Source: JASSUD01 sp031963445
GTDB taxonomy: Bacteria; Pseudomonadota; Gammaproteobacteria; Burkholderiales; Burkholderiaceae
Length of the DNA stretch: 64,000 bases
NCBI GenBank assembly: GCA_031963445.1
Contig: JASSUH010000001.1
Location: 124,001 to 188,000, forward strand
Reading direction: 5' to 3'
The notes below the pieces were generated by a model. It saw only the letters and a program-made list of their open reading frames with translations, ran no database searches and was not told where the DNA came from. Made by a program: the position numbers and the translations under genes. Positions 35,680-43,918 of the stretch are shown here, piece after piece. Within the stretch, counting starts at the first letter, position 1; each line of letters begins with the position of its first letter.

Positions 35680-37746
35680 ATGACACGCAAAGCCCTAACC
35701 ATGTTCGACCCGGCATTGGTTAAGCCAGCTATCGTCGACGCCTTCAAAAAGCTCGCCCCTTGGGTACAGCTACGCAATCCGGTGATGTTTGTGGTGTATG
35801 CCGGTAGCATCTTAACCACCGTGCTGCTCTTGCACGCTTTGTTCACACCTGAGTCAACCCAAACGGGTTTTATTCTGTCCATTACCTTGTGGCTGTGGTT
35901 TACCGTGCTCTTTGCTAATTTTGCTGAAGCGCTTGCAGAAGGTCGCAGCAAAGCGCAAGCAGCTGCGCTGCGCGGTATCCAGCAGACGGTCATGGCGAAG
36001 AAACTAGCAGAGCCAAGCTACGGCGCTGAATTTAAGTTAGTCGCATCCACTGACCTACGCCGTGACGATGTGGTACTGATTTGCGCGAATGAGTTTATCC
36101 CTGCCGATGGCGAAGTGATCGAAGGGGTAGCCTCAGTCGATGAGTCAGCGATTACTGGAGAGTCAGCCCCCGTGATACGCGAATCTGGCGGAGATTTCTC
36201 AGCGGTCACAGGCGGCACGCGCGTGCTATCTGATTGGATTGTGGTGCGTATCACGGCCAATCCTGGCGAAGCTTTTCTAGATCGCATGATCGCTATGGTC
36301 GAGGGAGCTAAGCGCAGTAAAACGCCTAATGAAATTGCATTGACCATCCTCTTGGTGGCGTTGACGCTTGTTTTTCTAGGGGTTACCGCTACGCTACTGC
36401 CTTATTCAATCTTCAGCGTGGCCGTCTCGCAAGCAGGCCAACCAGTTAGTCTCACGGTACTGGTTGCATTACTCGTATGCCTAATTCCCACTACCATCGG
36501 CGGACTGCTTTCAGCGATTGGTATCGCCGGGATGAGCCGCATGATGCAGAGAAACGTTATCGCAACCTCAGGGCGAGCCGTCGAAGCAGCGGGTGATGTC
36601 GATGTGCTGCTGCTAGATAAAACCGGCACGATTACGCTTGGCAATCGCCAAGCTTGCGATTTTTTGCCAGCGCCTGGCGTAAGCGCTGCTGAACTCGCCG
36701 AAGCGGCCAAACTCGCTTCCTTAGCTGACGAGACGCCAGAAGGACGCTCTATCGTTGCTCTTGCCACCCAACACTACCCTAATCAACAAACCAAGATACA
36801 AACCTCGGATGCAATCTTTATTGAATTCACCGCAACCACCCGCATGAGTGGTATCGATTACGCCGGCTGCGCTATCCGTAAAGGTGCAGCAGATGCTATC
36901 CAGCGCTGGTGCCAACAGGCAGGCAATGACTTTGCGCCAAACCTAAGCAATCAGATTAGCAACGTCGCACGACGCGGCAGCACCCCGCTAGTTGTCGCGC
37001 GCAACGGGCAAGCGCTGGGTGTTGTTGAACTTAAAGATGTAGTGAAAACAGGCATTAAAGAACGCTTTGCTGAACTGCGCCGCATGGGCATCAAAACCGT
37101 GATGATTACGGGTGACAATCGCCTTACCGCAGCGGCTATCGCAGCAGAAGCAGGCGTCGATGATTTTCTGGCCGAAGCGACACCTGAAGCTAAATTAGCC
37201 CTCATCCGCCAATACCAGGCAGAAGGTCGACTGGTTGCGATGACGGGCGATGGCACTAATGATGCCCCAGCATTAGCTCAAGCCGATGTAGCGGTAGCGA
37301 TGAACACCGGCACGCAAGCCGCTAAAGAGGCCGGCAATATGGTGGACTTGGATTCCAACCCAACTAAACTGATTGAAATCGTCGAAGTCGGCAAACAAAT
37401 GTTAATGACGCGCGGCTCACTCACCACCTTTAGCATTGCGAACGACCTAGCTAAATATTTCACGATTATTCCGGCCGCTTTTGCCACGACTTATCCGCAG
37501 CTCAATACCTTCAATCTAATGGCACTCGCCACGCCCTCCTCAGCCATTCTGTCAGCCGTTATTTTTAATGCGCTCAGCATTATCTTTCTGCTACCCATGG
37601 CGCTCAGAGGATTAACGTATCGCCCTCTAGGCGCTGCGGCCTTGCTACGTCGGAATTTATGGATATATGGCGTGGGTGGAATTGTGGCGCCCTTTGTTGG
37701 CATCAAGTTGATTGATTTACTGCTTGTCTTACTAAACCTTATCTAA
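35680..37746 (+). CDS. kdpB: KdpB, P-type ATPase subunit
   Basis: 688 residues. It shows the actuator TGES loop (SAITGESAPVI), the phosphorylation motif DKTGT with Asp at 313, and the hinge TGDGTNDAPALAQADVAVAM. It hydrolyses ATP to drive K+ uptake by KdpA. An A element, not kdpC, follows directly. Confidence 0.97.
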   Translation: MTRKALTMFDPALVKPAIVDAFKKLAPWVQLRNPVMFVVYAGSILTTVLLLHALFTPESTQTGFILSITLWLWFTVLFANFAEALAEGRSKAQAAALRGIQQTVMAKKLAEPSYGAEFKLVASTDLRRDDVVLICANEFIPADGEVIEGVASVDESAITGESAPVIRESGGDFSAVTGGTRVLSDWIVVRITANPGEAFLDRMIAMVEGAKRSKTPNEIALTILLVALTLVFLGVTATLLPYSIFSVAVSQAGQPVSLTVLVALLVCLIPTTIGGLLSAIGIAGMSRMMQRNVIATSGRAVEAAGDVDVLLLDKTGTITLGNRQACDFLPAPGVSAAELAEAAKLASLADETPEGRSIVALATQHYPNQQTKIQTSDAIFIEFTATTRMSGIDYAGCAIRKGAADAIQRWCQQAGNDFAPNLSNQISNVARRGSTPLVVARNGQALGVVELKDVVKTGIKERFAELRRMGIKTVMITGDNRLTAAAIAAEAGVDDFLAEATPEAKLALIRQYQAEGRLVAMTGDGTNDAPALAQADVAVAMNTGTQAAKEAGNMVDLDSNPTKLIEIVEVGKQMLMTRGSLTTFSIANDLAKYFTIIPAAFATTYPQLNTFNLMALATPSSAILSAVIFNALSIIFLLPMALRGLTYRPLGAAALLRRNLWIYGVGGIVAPFVGIKLIDLLLVLLNLI

Positions 37747-37751
37747 GAGAA

Positions 37752-37935
37752 GAACCTGTTCATGATCTCAAAGAGGAAAGATTATCGGTAATCATGTTGG
37801 GGTTCGTGCCTCACCCCAACCTACGAATATCGACAAATCGTAGGTTGGGGTGACTCATTTAATTAAATACGGAACCCCAACATGGCCTACCAAACACCTC
37901 TCAGCGCCCTCTGCTTAGAGATCCTGAACAAGTTC
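37752..37935. mobile_element. A-family element (copy A6) inside the kdp operon, between kdpB and kdpC
   Basis: 184 bp: GAACCTGTTCATGATCTC at the left, GATCCTGAACAAGTTC at the right, then TAA. The two arms are unequal: the left has ggggttcgtgcctcacccc and the right carries gtgac-tcatttaattaaatac-ggaacc. The hairpin could weaken transcription into kdpC and kdpDE. Confidence 0.85.
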
Positions 37936-37973
37936 TAAAAAGAAATTACGTTTAATAAACTATCGAGGTTGCA

Positions 37974-38549
37974 ATGAAAACACTACTTAGACCAGCAATT
38001 TCAGTGTTTATCTTACTGTCGCTTATCACTGGGTCAATTTATCCATTCGCTGTCACTGGCCTTGGTCACGTCATTTTTCCCAAACAAGCAAATGGCAGTC
38101 TTATGGAGAAAGATGGCAAAGTCATTGGATCCGAATTAATTGGGCAAAACTTCACCGACCCCAAATATTTTTGGGGCCGTCCCTCAGCAACCACACCTTT
38201 TCCTTACAACGCCACTGGCTCAGCGGGTTCTAACCAAGGGCCACTGAACCCTGCCCTGGCCGAGACGATCAAAGCACGTATCCAAGCTTTACATGCAGCC
38301 GATCCAGCCAACTCTGCGCCAATCCCTGTCGATTTAGTCACTGCGTCCGCTAGTGGCCTCGATCCTCATATCAGCATGGCAGCTGCCCTTTATCAGACTG
38401 AGCGCGTCGCACGTCAACGTCATCTGCCACCCACCCAAGTCCACGAGCTGATTAAGCAGTCCACTCAAGGGAGGCAATGGCATCTGTTTGGCGAACCCAG
38501 AGTCAACGTGCTGAAACTCAATTTAGCGTTGGATGAATTAGGTAAATGA
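37974..38549 (+). CDS. kdpC: KdpC subunit of the potassium pump
   Basis: 191 residues with one N-terminal helix and the KdpC signatures IGQNFTDPKYFWGRPSAT, GLDPHISMAAALYQTERVA and FGEPRVNVLKLNLALDEL. It assists ATP binding to KdpB. GAGGT stands before the ATG. The stop overlaps kdpD. Confidence 0.97.
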   Translation: MKTLLRPAISVFILLSLITGSIYPFAVTGLGHVIFPKQANGSLMEKDGKVIGSELIGQNFTDPKYFWGRPSATTPFPYNATGSAGSNQGPLNPALAETIKARIQALHAADPANSAPIPVDLVTASASGLDPHISMAAALYQTERVARQRHLPPTQVHELIKQSTQGRQWHLFGEPRVNVLKLNLALDELGK

Positions 38550-41284
38550 CTAATCAGCGTCCTGACCCTGACGAACTGCTGAGTAAAATCAACGAGCAAG
38601 AACAGCGCACAGCACGCGGCAAATTAAAGATTTTCTTTGGCGCAGCAGCTGGGGTCGGCAAAACCTACGCGATGCTCGCCGCTGCACAACAACAACGCTT
38701 GCAAGCGGTTGACGTCGTGCTTGGCGTGCTCGAAACGCATGGTCGACGCGAAACAGAAAAAATGGCACAAGGGTTAGAGCGCTTACCCCTGAAAAGCATC
38801 AATTACCGTGGCACAGATTTATACGAATTCGACTTAGATGCTGCGTTAAAGCGCAAACCAGCGCTTATTTTGATCGACGAATTAGCGCATACCAACCTGT
38901 CTGACACGCGCCATCCTAAACGTTGGCAAGATGTGGAGGAGCTGCTCAACGTAGGGCTTGACGTGTATGCGACAGTCAATGTGCAGCACATCCTTAGTCT
39001 CAATGATGTAGTTGGCAGCATCACCGGCATCCAAGTGCGGGAAACCGTGCCAGATCATGTATTTGACGAGGCTAACGAAATCGTACTGGTCGATTTGCCC
39101 CCCGATGAATTATTGCAGCGGCTCGCCGATGGAAAAGTTTATTTGCCCGAGCAGGCTAAACAAGCACGGCGACATTTTTTCCGTAAAGGTAATTTGCTAG
39201 CGTTGCGAGAGCTCGCATTACGACGCACTGCCGATCGTGTCGATGAGCAAATGCGCCAATACCGCCGTGCGCAAGAGGTGGAGCCAGTCTGGCAGGCACG
39301 TGAAAGCATGCTGGTCTGCGTGGGTCCGCATACCAACGCAGACCAAGTAGTGCGCAACGCTGCACGTCTCGCAGCACAGCTTGCGTGTCCGTGGCATGCG
39401 ATCTACGTTGAAACCCCAAAACTCCAACGCCTGAACGACGTCGCACGCCAACGCATTTTGCTCGTCCTCAAAACCGCCCAAACGCTAGGTGCCGAAACAG
39501 CCACGGTAGTCGACCATAACGCAGCGAGAGCAGCGGCTGAGTATGCGCGTCAACATAATCTGTCTCGCGTAGTCGTTGGACATCGCTCTAAAACACGCTT
39601 TCTTAACTGGCGTAAACCCTTTATTGAGCGTCTTACTCGGCTTGCCCCTGAACTTGATGTCATTCAAATTGCCCAAGTGCCAACGCCTAGCCGACACAAA
39701 CACGCCGATGCCGCTAACGTAGCCCAGGCAGTCAATTGGCAGCATTATTTAGGCAGCATCGCTGTTTGTGCACTCACCACTTTGCTGATGATTCCTTTGC
39801 AGCAGACGCTGGATCTTGCGAATGGGGTAATGCTGTTCTTGCTTGCAGTAGTCGGCGTAGCGTTGCGTTTTGGGCGTGGCCCAGCCGTGTTGGCCGCTTT
39901 TCTGTCGGTCGCTGCTTTTGATTTTTTCTTTGTTCCGCCACGCTTATCTTTTAGCGTAGCTGACATTCAGTATTTAGTGACTTTCGTCGTGATGTTGAGT
40001 GTCGCGCTGGTGATTGGGCAGCTGATGGCTAACCTAAAATTTCAAGCGCGCGTAGCAAACAATCGAGAGGCACGTGCCCGAGAACTATACGAAATGTCTC
40101 GCGAACTCTCGACTGCGTTGGCGCCCGAGCAAATTGCTGAAATCAGCGAACGTTCGATGCAACGGGTATTTAACGCCAACGCAGTCCTCCTTCTGCCTGA
40201 TCTCCTTGGGCACCTAAGCTTAGTCAATCTTCCAAATGCAGCTGCTTTCTCAACTAATCGCCTAGTGGGGCGATCCGCTCAGCGTTTGGCACGGCCACTT
40301 CCCAAGGTTGATCTAAGCATTGCGCAGTGGGCCTACGATCATGAACAAGCAGCGGGGCTTTCAACCGATACCCTGCCCGCTGCGCCGATTCTTTATTTAC
40401 CGCTCAAAGCGCCGATGCGGGTACGTGGGGTGTTAGCGCTTGAGCCTCAAAACGCACGCTGGATGCAAATTCCTGAGCAACAACGTCTGCTTTCCACCTT
40501 TGCGGCTTTAATTGCGTTGGCACTTGAGCGGGTACATTACGTAGACGTAGCTCAGCATGCCCAGCTCAACATGGAATCTGAGCGGCTACGCAATTCCGTG
40601 TTAGCGGCCGTCTCACATGATCTGCGTACGCCGTTAACTGCCCTTATTGGATTTGCCGATACCTTACTGATGAAACGCTCAGCAAGCGTTACTGAGCAAC
40701 AAGAAATTGTGCGCATCATGCGTGATTTAGCTGAACGAATGAATGCCCTAGTCAACAATCTCCTCGATATGGCGCGCCTACAAGCTGGGGGCATTAAGCT
40801 GAACAAACAATGGCAACCATTAGAAGAAGTCATCGGCACTACTTTGCGCACGACTGAATTAACTTTAGGCAAGCGCAAACTCATCGTTGAATTACCGCCT
40901 GAGCTGCCGCTAGTCGAATTTGACACCACTTTAATTGAGCGTGTGCTGGTCAATCTGCTCGAAAATGCAGCCAAATACACGCCGCTCCAAGCCACCATAC
41001 GCATCACTGCAGTGATGCGAGAAAATCAACTTGAGATATCAGTCATCGACAACGGCCCTGGTTTGCCGGCGGATAAGGAAGAAGCGATTTTTGAGAAATT
41101 CACCCGCGGACAAAGTGAATCGACTACACCTGGCATCGGGCTTGGCTTAGCTATTTGCAAAACGATTGTGGCCGCGCATGGTGGACTCATACGTGCAACC
41201 TCCGTTACGCCACACGGGGCCCATTTTACTTTCACCCTTCCTCAGGGAAGCCCACCCTCTCTAGAAGGAAACCCCTCGCCTTAA
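38546..41284 (+). CDS. kdpD: KdpD sensor kinase
   Basis: 912 residues in family order: KdpD N-domain with Walker A GAAAGVGKTYAML, a USP domain, four helices (about 395-500), GAF-like region, and a histidine kinase with SHDLRTPLTALIGF (His at 691), N-box NLLENAAKYTP and G-box GLGLAICKTIV. It senses K+ limitation and phosphorylates KdpE. The start overlaps the kdpC stop. Confidence 0.97.
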   Translation: MTNQRPDPDELLSKINEQEQRTARGKLKIFFGAAAGVGKTYAMLAAAQQQRLQAVDVVLGVLETHGRRETEKMAQGLERLPLKSINYRGTDLYEFDLDAALKRKPALILIDELAHTNLSDTRHPKRWQDVEELLNVGLDVYATVNVQHILSLNDVVGSITGIQVRETVPDHVFDEANEIVLVDLPPDELLQRLADGKVYLPEQAKQARRHFFRKGNLLALRELALRRTADRVDEQMRQYRRAQEVEPVWQARESMLVCVGPHTNADQVVRNAARLAAQLACPWHAIYVETPKLQRLNDVARQRILLVLKTAQTLGAETATVVDHNAARAAAEYARQHNLSRVVVGHRSKTRFLNWRKPFIERLTRLAPELDVIQIAQVPTPSRHKHADAANVAQAVNWQHYLGSIAVCALTTLLMIPLQQTLDLANGVMLFLLAVVGVALRFGRGPAVLAAFLSVAAFDFFFVPPRLSFSVADIQYLVTFVVMLSVALVIGQLMANLKFQARVANNREARARELYEMSRELSTALAPEQIAEISERSMQRVFNANAVLLLPDLLGHLSLVNLPNAAAFSTNRLVGRSAQRLARPLPKVDLSIAQWAYDHEQAAGLSTDTLPAAPILYLPLKAPMRVRGVLALEPQNARWMQIPEQQRLLSTFAALIALALERVHYVDVAQHAQLNMESERLRNSVLAAVSHDLRTPLTALIGFADTLLMKRSASVTEQQEIVRIMRDLAERMNALVNNLLDMARLQAGGIKLNKQWQPLEEVIGTTLRTTELTLGKRKLIVELPPELPLVEFDTTLIERVLVNLLENAAKYTPLQATIRITAVMRENQLEISVIDNGPGLPADKEEAIFEKFTRGQSESTTPGIGLGLAICKTIVAAHGGLIRATSVTPHGAHFTFTLPQGSPPSLEGNPSP

Positions 41285-41285
41285 A

Positions 41286-41327
41286 GAATTTCTGCATAAG
41301 CAGCCCTTAGGGTATGCAGAAATTTAT
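41286..41327. repeat. Degenerate B-element hairpin between kdpD and kdpE
   Basis: AATTTCTGCATAAG and GTATGCAGAAATT form a hairpin matching the ends of B elements (CTCTGCATAAC). It lies just after the kdpD stop, within the operon. Confidence 0.6.
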
Positions 41328-41349
41328 TCATTACTGAGGGACAAACAAG

Positions 41350-42039
41350 ATGAGTAACCACACCCCTACCGTATTAGTGATCGAAGACGACTCAGCCATT
41401 AGACATTTCATCCGCACAGCGTTACACAGCGAAGGGTTTAATGTTTTTGAAGCGGCAGATGCGAAACGCGGATTGATAGAAGCAGGCACGCGGCACCCTG
41501 ACCTGCTGATTCTTGACCTTGGCTTACCTGATAGAGATGGCATCGATCTGATTCGAGATTTACGCGCTTGGCTCTCCAAACCCATACTCGTACTCTCTGC
41601 ACGCACCGATGAATCAGATAAAGTGGCAGCGCTTGACGCAGGCGCAGACGACTACTTAATTAAACCCTTCGGCGTCGCTGAACTACTCGCGCGCATGCGT
41701 GCCTTATTAAGACGCCGTCATCTTGAAATTGCTGATACCCCTATCGTGCAATTTGGCGACATTCAAATAAATTTGACCGAGCGCATTGTCAAAAAAAGCA
41801 CACAAGAAATACACCTCACCGCCACCGAATATCGACTCCTCACCGTACTCGTCAGCCACCCCGGCAAAGTCATGACCCAGAGACAACTACTGAAAGAAGT
41901 CTGGGGACCAAGCCACATCGACAGCCCCCACTATCTACGCATCTACATGAGCAACCTACGCCGCAAACTAGAACACGACCCAACTCGCCCTGAGCATTTG
42001 TTAACCGAAGGGGGTATTGGGTATAGATTGAAATACTAG
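41350..42039 (+). CDS. kdpE: KdpE response regulator
   Basis: 229 residues, OmpR family: receiver with DD at 13-14, Asp at 56 and KPFGVAELLARM, then a winged helix with HLTATEYRLLTVLVSHPGKV and YMSNLRRKLE. Activates kdpFABC when phosphorylated by KdpD. A 9-bp hairpin AACACTAAA/TTTAGTGTT (42050-42072) follows. Confidence 0.97.
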   Translation: MSNHTPTVLVIEDDSAIRHFIRTALHSEGFNVFEAADAKRGLIEAGTRHPDLLILDLGLPDRDGIDLIRDLRAWLSKPILVLSARTDESDKVAALDAGADDYLIKPFGVAELLARMRALLRRRHLEIADTPIVQFGDIQINLTERIVKKSTQEIHLTATEYRLLTVLVSHPGKVMTQRQLLKEVWGPSHIDSPHYLRIYMSNLRRKLEHDPTRPEHLLTEGGIGYRLKY

Positions 42040-42133
42040 GAAACTAGGAAACACTAAATAAACTTTAGTGTTCATCCGTCCTAAAAGATTGCTTTAAGTA
42101 TTGACGGCAATTCGTTTACAAACGAAAATAATT

Positions 42134-42468
42134 ATGTATCAAATCCGCCATTACCTGACTCACGATGAAAAAGATATCTATCTTGACTGGTTCAGCAAGC
42201 TACGTGATATGACGGCAAAAATTGCCATCAACCGCCGTGTAAACCGTATAGAAAAAGGTAGCTTCGGGGATCACAAATTTTGTCGTGATGGAATCTGGGA
42301 ATTACGGATTGATATAGGCGCGGGGTACCCCGAGTGTATTACGCTATCGCAGGGAAAAAAATCGTCTTATTGCTATGCGCTGGCGATAAAAGAACGCAAA
42401 CTGCTGATATCGACCGTGCTTGCGAATACTGGAAAGATTGGCAACGGAGAAAGGACGATGAAAGATAG
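42134..42468 (+). pseudogene. HigB/RelE-like toxin, frameshifted
   Basis: From the ATG at 42134 the frame encodes a toxin of the HI1419 addiction-module family (WFSKLRDMTAKIAINRRVNR, WELRIDIGAGY). At 42329-42330 two extra C's (or an equivalent indel) break the frame. Leaving them out gives tyrosine, CGA (Arg), then VYYAIAGKKIVLLLCAGDKR to the natural stop TAG at 42466-42468, exactly the family's C-terminus. With the shift the frame runs without a stop into the antitoxin, producing a 206-residue fusion to 42754. The toxin has probably lost its RNase core. Confidence 0.8.
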
Positions 42469-42754
42469 ATTACATGATGACGCAATGGCAGAGCTATATC
42501 GGAATGACCCTGCTTATGCCATCGAATTTCTCAATAGCATTCTTGCAGATGGTGATCAACAAGAATTACTGATTGCATTACGGCAAATGACACAAGCCTT
42601 TGGTGGTGTACCAACGATTGCAGAAAAAGCACATTTAAGCAAAACCCAGCTTTATCGTACCTTGTCTCCAAAGGGGAACCCGGTATTAAGTAGCTTATCA
42701 GCAATTCTTAAAGCAATGGGCTTGCGCTTAGCTGTTCAACCTGTCCAGCCATAA
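42458..42754 (+). CDS. HigA-like (HI1420-family) antitoxin
   Basis: 98 residues from the ATG at 42458, which overlaps the toxin's natural stop by 11 bp and follows GAGAAAGGA. It has the acidic N-terminus of these antidotes (DPAYAIEFLNSILADGD) and an HTH with GGVPTIAEKAHLSKTQLYRT and the SPKGNPVLSSLSAILKAMGL signature. It binds the operon promoter and the toxin. It seems intact, either alone or as the C-terminal part of the fusion. Confidence 0.85.
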   Translation: MKDRLHDDAMAELYRNDPAYAIEFLNSILADGDQQELLIALRQMTQAFGGVPTIAEKAHLSKTQLYRTLSPKGNPVLSSLSAILKAMGLRLAVQPVQP

Positions 42755-42945
42755 TGTAGCCGCAGCCTGCTAATCGATACATAGCATGCTCAACGCATGC
42801 GCGCTTTTATATATGCTAAAGAGTTAAGGTATGAGAAATACTAGATACTGCCTGAAGAACTTCGGCTTAAGTGTAATTTAGCTAGCGCAGACTTGCGCTT
42901 TTGATAAGCGCTATAAACATAGCCGCTTGATTCTGGAAGATTTTT

Positions 42946-43021
42946 TGGTGGCCTGGGGCGGAATCGAACCACCGACACGCGGATTTTCAATCCGCTGCTC
43001 TACCGACTGAGCTACCAGGCC
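42946..43021 (-). tRNA. tRNA-Phe (GAA)
   Basis: 76 nt on the minus strand, acceptor GGCCTGG pairing with CCAGGCC, D-arm GCTCAGTCGGTAGAGC, anticodon loop TTGAAAA giving GAA, T-loop GGTTCGATTCC and encoded ACCA end. Confidence 0.97.
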
Positions 43022-43107
43022 TTCTGCGCAAACAGAAAGACGCAACTATAGCAAACACAACCTTACTCCTCAAGTGCTTTACTCACTAAATTTCTAGGTA
43101 TGTTCAT

Positions 43108-43141
43108 CTCTGAAAAAGCAAACGCGGGCCAACAGGCCCGC
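43108..43141 (-). terminator. Terminator of the ntrX/ntrY cluster
   Basis: GCGGGCC (43124-43130) and GGCCCGC (43135-43141) form a 7-bp GC-rich stem with loop aaca. On the minus strand it is followed within 5 nt by T5. Confidence 0.7.
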
Positions 43142-43192
43142 TAAGCGTAACTATCTTGAGCAATTCAACGCTTAATCGAAGAAAAGAATAAG

Positions 43193-43861
43193 CTATTCAG
43201 CTTTGCTTTTACTCAATTCCACACCGAGCTGACGCAGTTTGCGGTAAAGGTGAGTCCGTTCAAGTCCCGTTTTTTCAGCGATGCGGGTCATGCTACCTTT
43301 CTCGCGCGCTAGATGATATTCAAAGTAGGCCCGCTCAAACGCATCACGTGCTGCACGTAGAGGAATATCGAAAGAAATGGTGTTAGCCGTTGGCAACGTA
43401 AATACGCCAGACGCGCTGGATTCCTGTTTAGATAAGTTAAGCGCTTCGCTGGACCCCGTTGATTGACGCAACTGAGATGATATGAGGCTGTTTGTCGGCG
43501 TGCGTATCAACGCTTGCTGCACAGATTTCAACAGTTTCTGCAACGTGATGGGTTTTTCAAGAAAATCGAGCGCACCAATTTTCGTCGCCTCTACTGCTGT
43601 ATCGATCGTGGCATGGCCTGACATCATAATCACTGGCATCGTGAGTAAGCTTTGCGTGGCCCATTCTTTTAGCAAGGTAACGCCATCGGTATCTGGCATC
43701 CAAATATCTAACAAAACTAAATCGGGAGCCTGACGTGACCGATAGGCGCGGGCTTGCTGCGCGTTCTCAGCCACTTCCACGCGATGTCCTTCATCGCTCA
43801 GAATCTCTGAGAGCAACTCTCGAATACCTACTTCGTCATCTACTACCAAAATAGTTGCCAT
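43193..43861 (-). CDS. NtrX-like response regulator without AAA+ domain
   Basis: 222 residues: receiver domain (DD at 8-9, Asp at 52, LEKPITLQKLLKSV) linked by a variable spacer to a Fis-type helix-turn-helix (KGSMTRIAEKTGLERTHLYR). The central sigma-54 AAA+ module of full NtrX is missing, so it cannot be a normal sigma-54 activator; a short form is usual in this Burkholderia neighbourhood as far as I recall. Its partner kinase gene lies 57 bp upstream. Confidence 0.88.
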   Translation of the reverse strand: MATILVVDDEVGIRELLSEILSDEGHRVEVAENAQQARAYRSRQAPDLVLLDIWMPDTDGVTLLKEWATQSLLTMPVIMMSGHATIDTAVEATKIGALDFLEKPITLQKLLKSVQQALIRTPTNSLISSQLRQSTGSSEALNLSKQESSASGVFTLPTANTISFDIPLRAARDAFERAYFEYHLAREKGSMTRIAEKTGLERTHLYRKLRQLGVELSKSKAE

Positions 43862-43918
43862 TAGCCTACCTGCAGTTCCCTTTGTTTTTTATATTGTCTT
43901 AGACATCTAAGCTTCAGT

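Noticed and set aside
41286..41327. Hairpin as a true terminator splitting kdpD and kdpE
   Set aside because: The stem is imperfect, and the tract after it (ATTTATTCATT) is not a continuous U-run; kdpE is normally co-transcribed.
42050..42072. Hairpin after kdpE as a strong terminator
   Set aside because: The 9-bp AT-rich stem has no U-run; it may stabilise the mRNA end but I could not call it a terminator.
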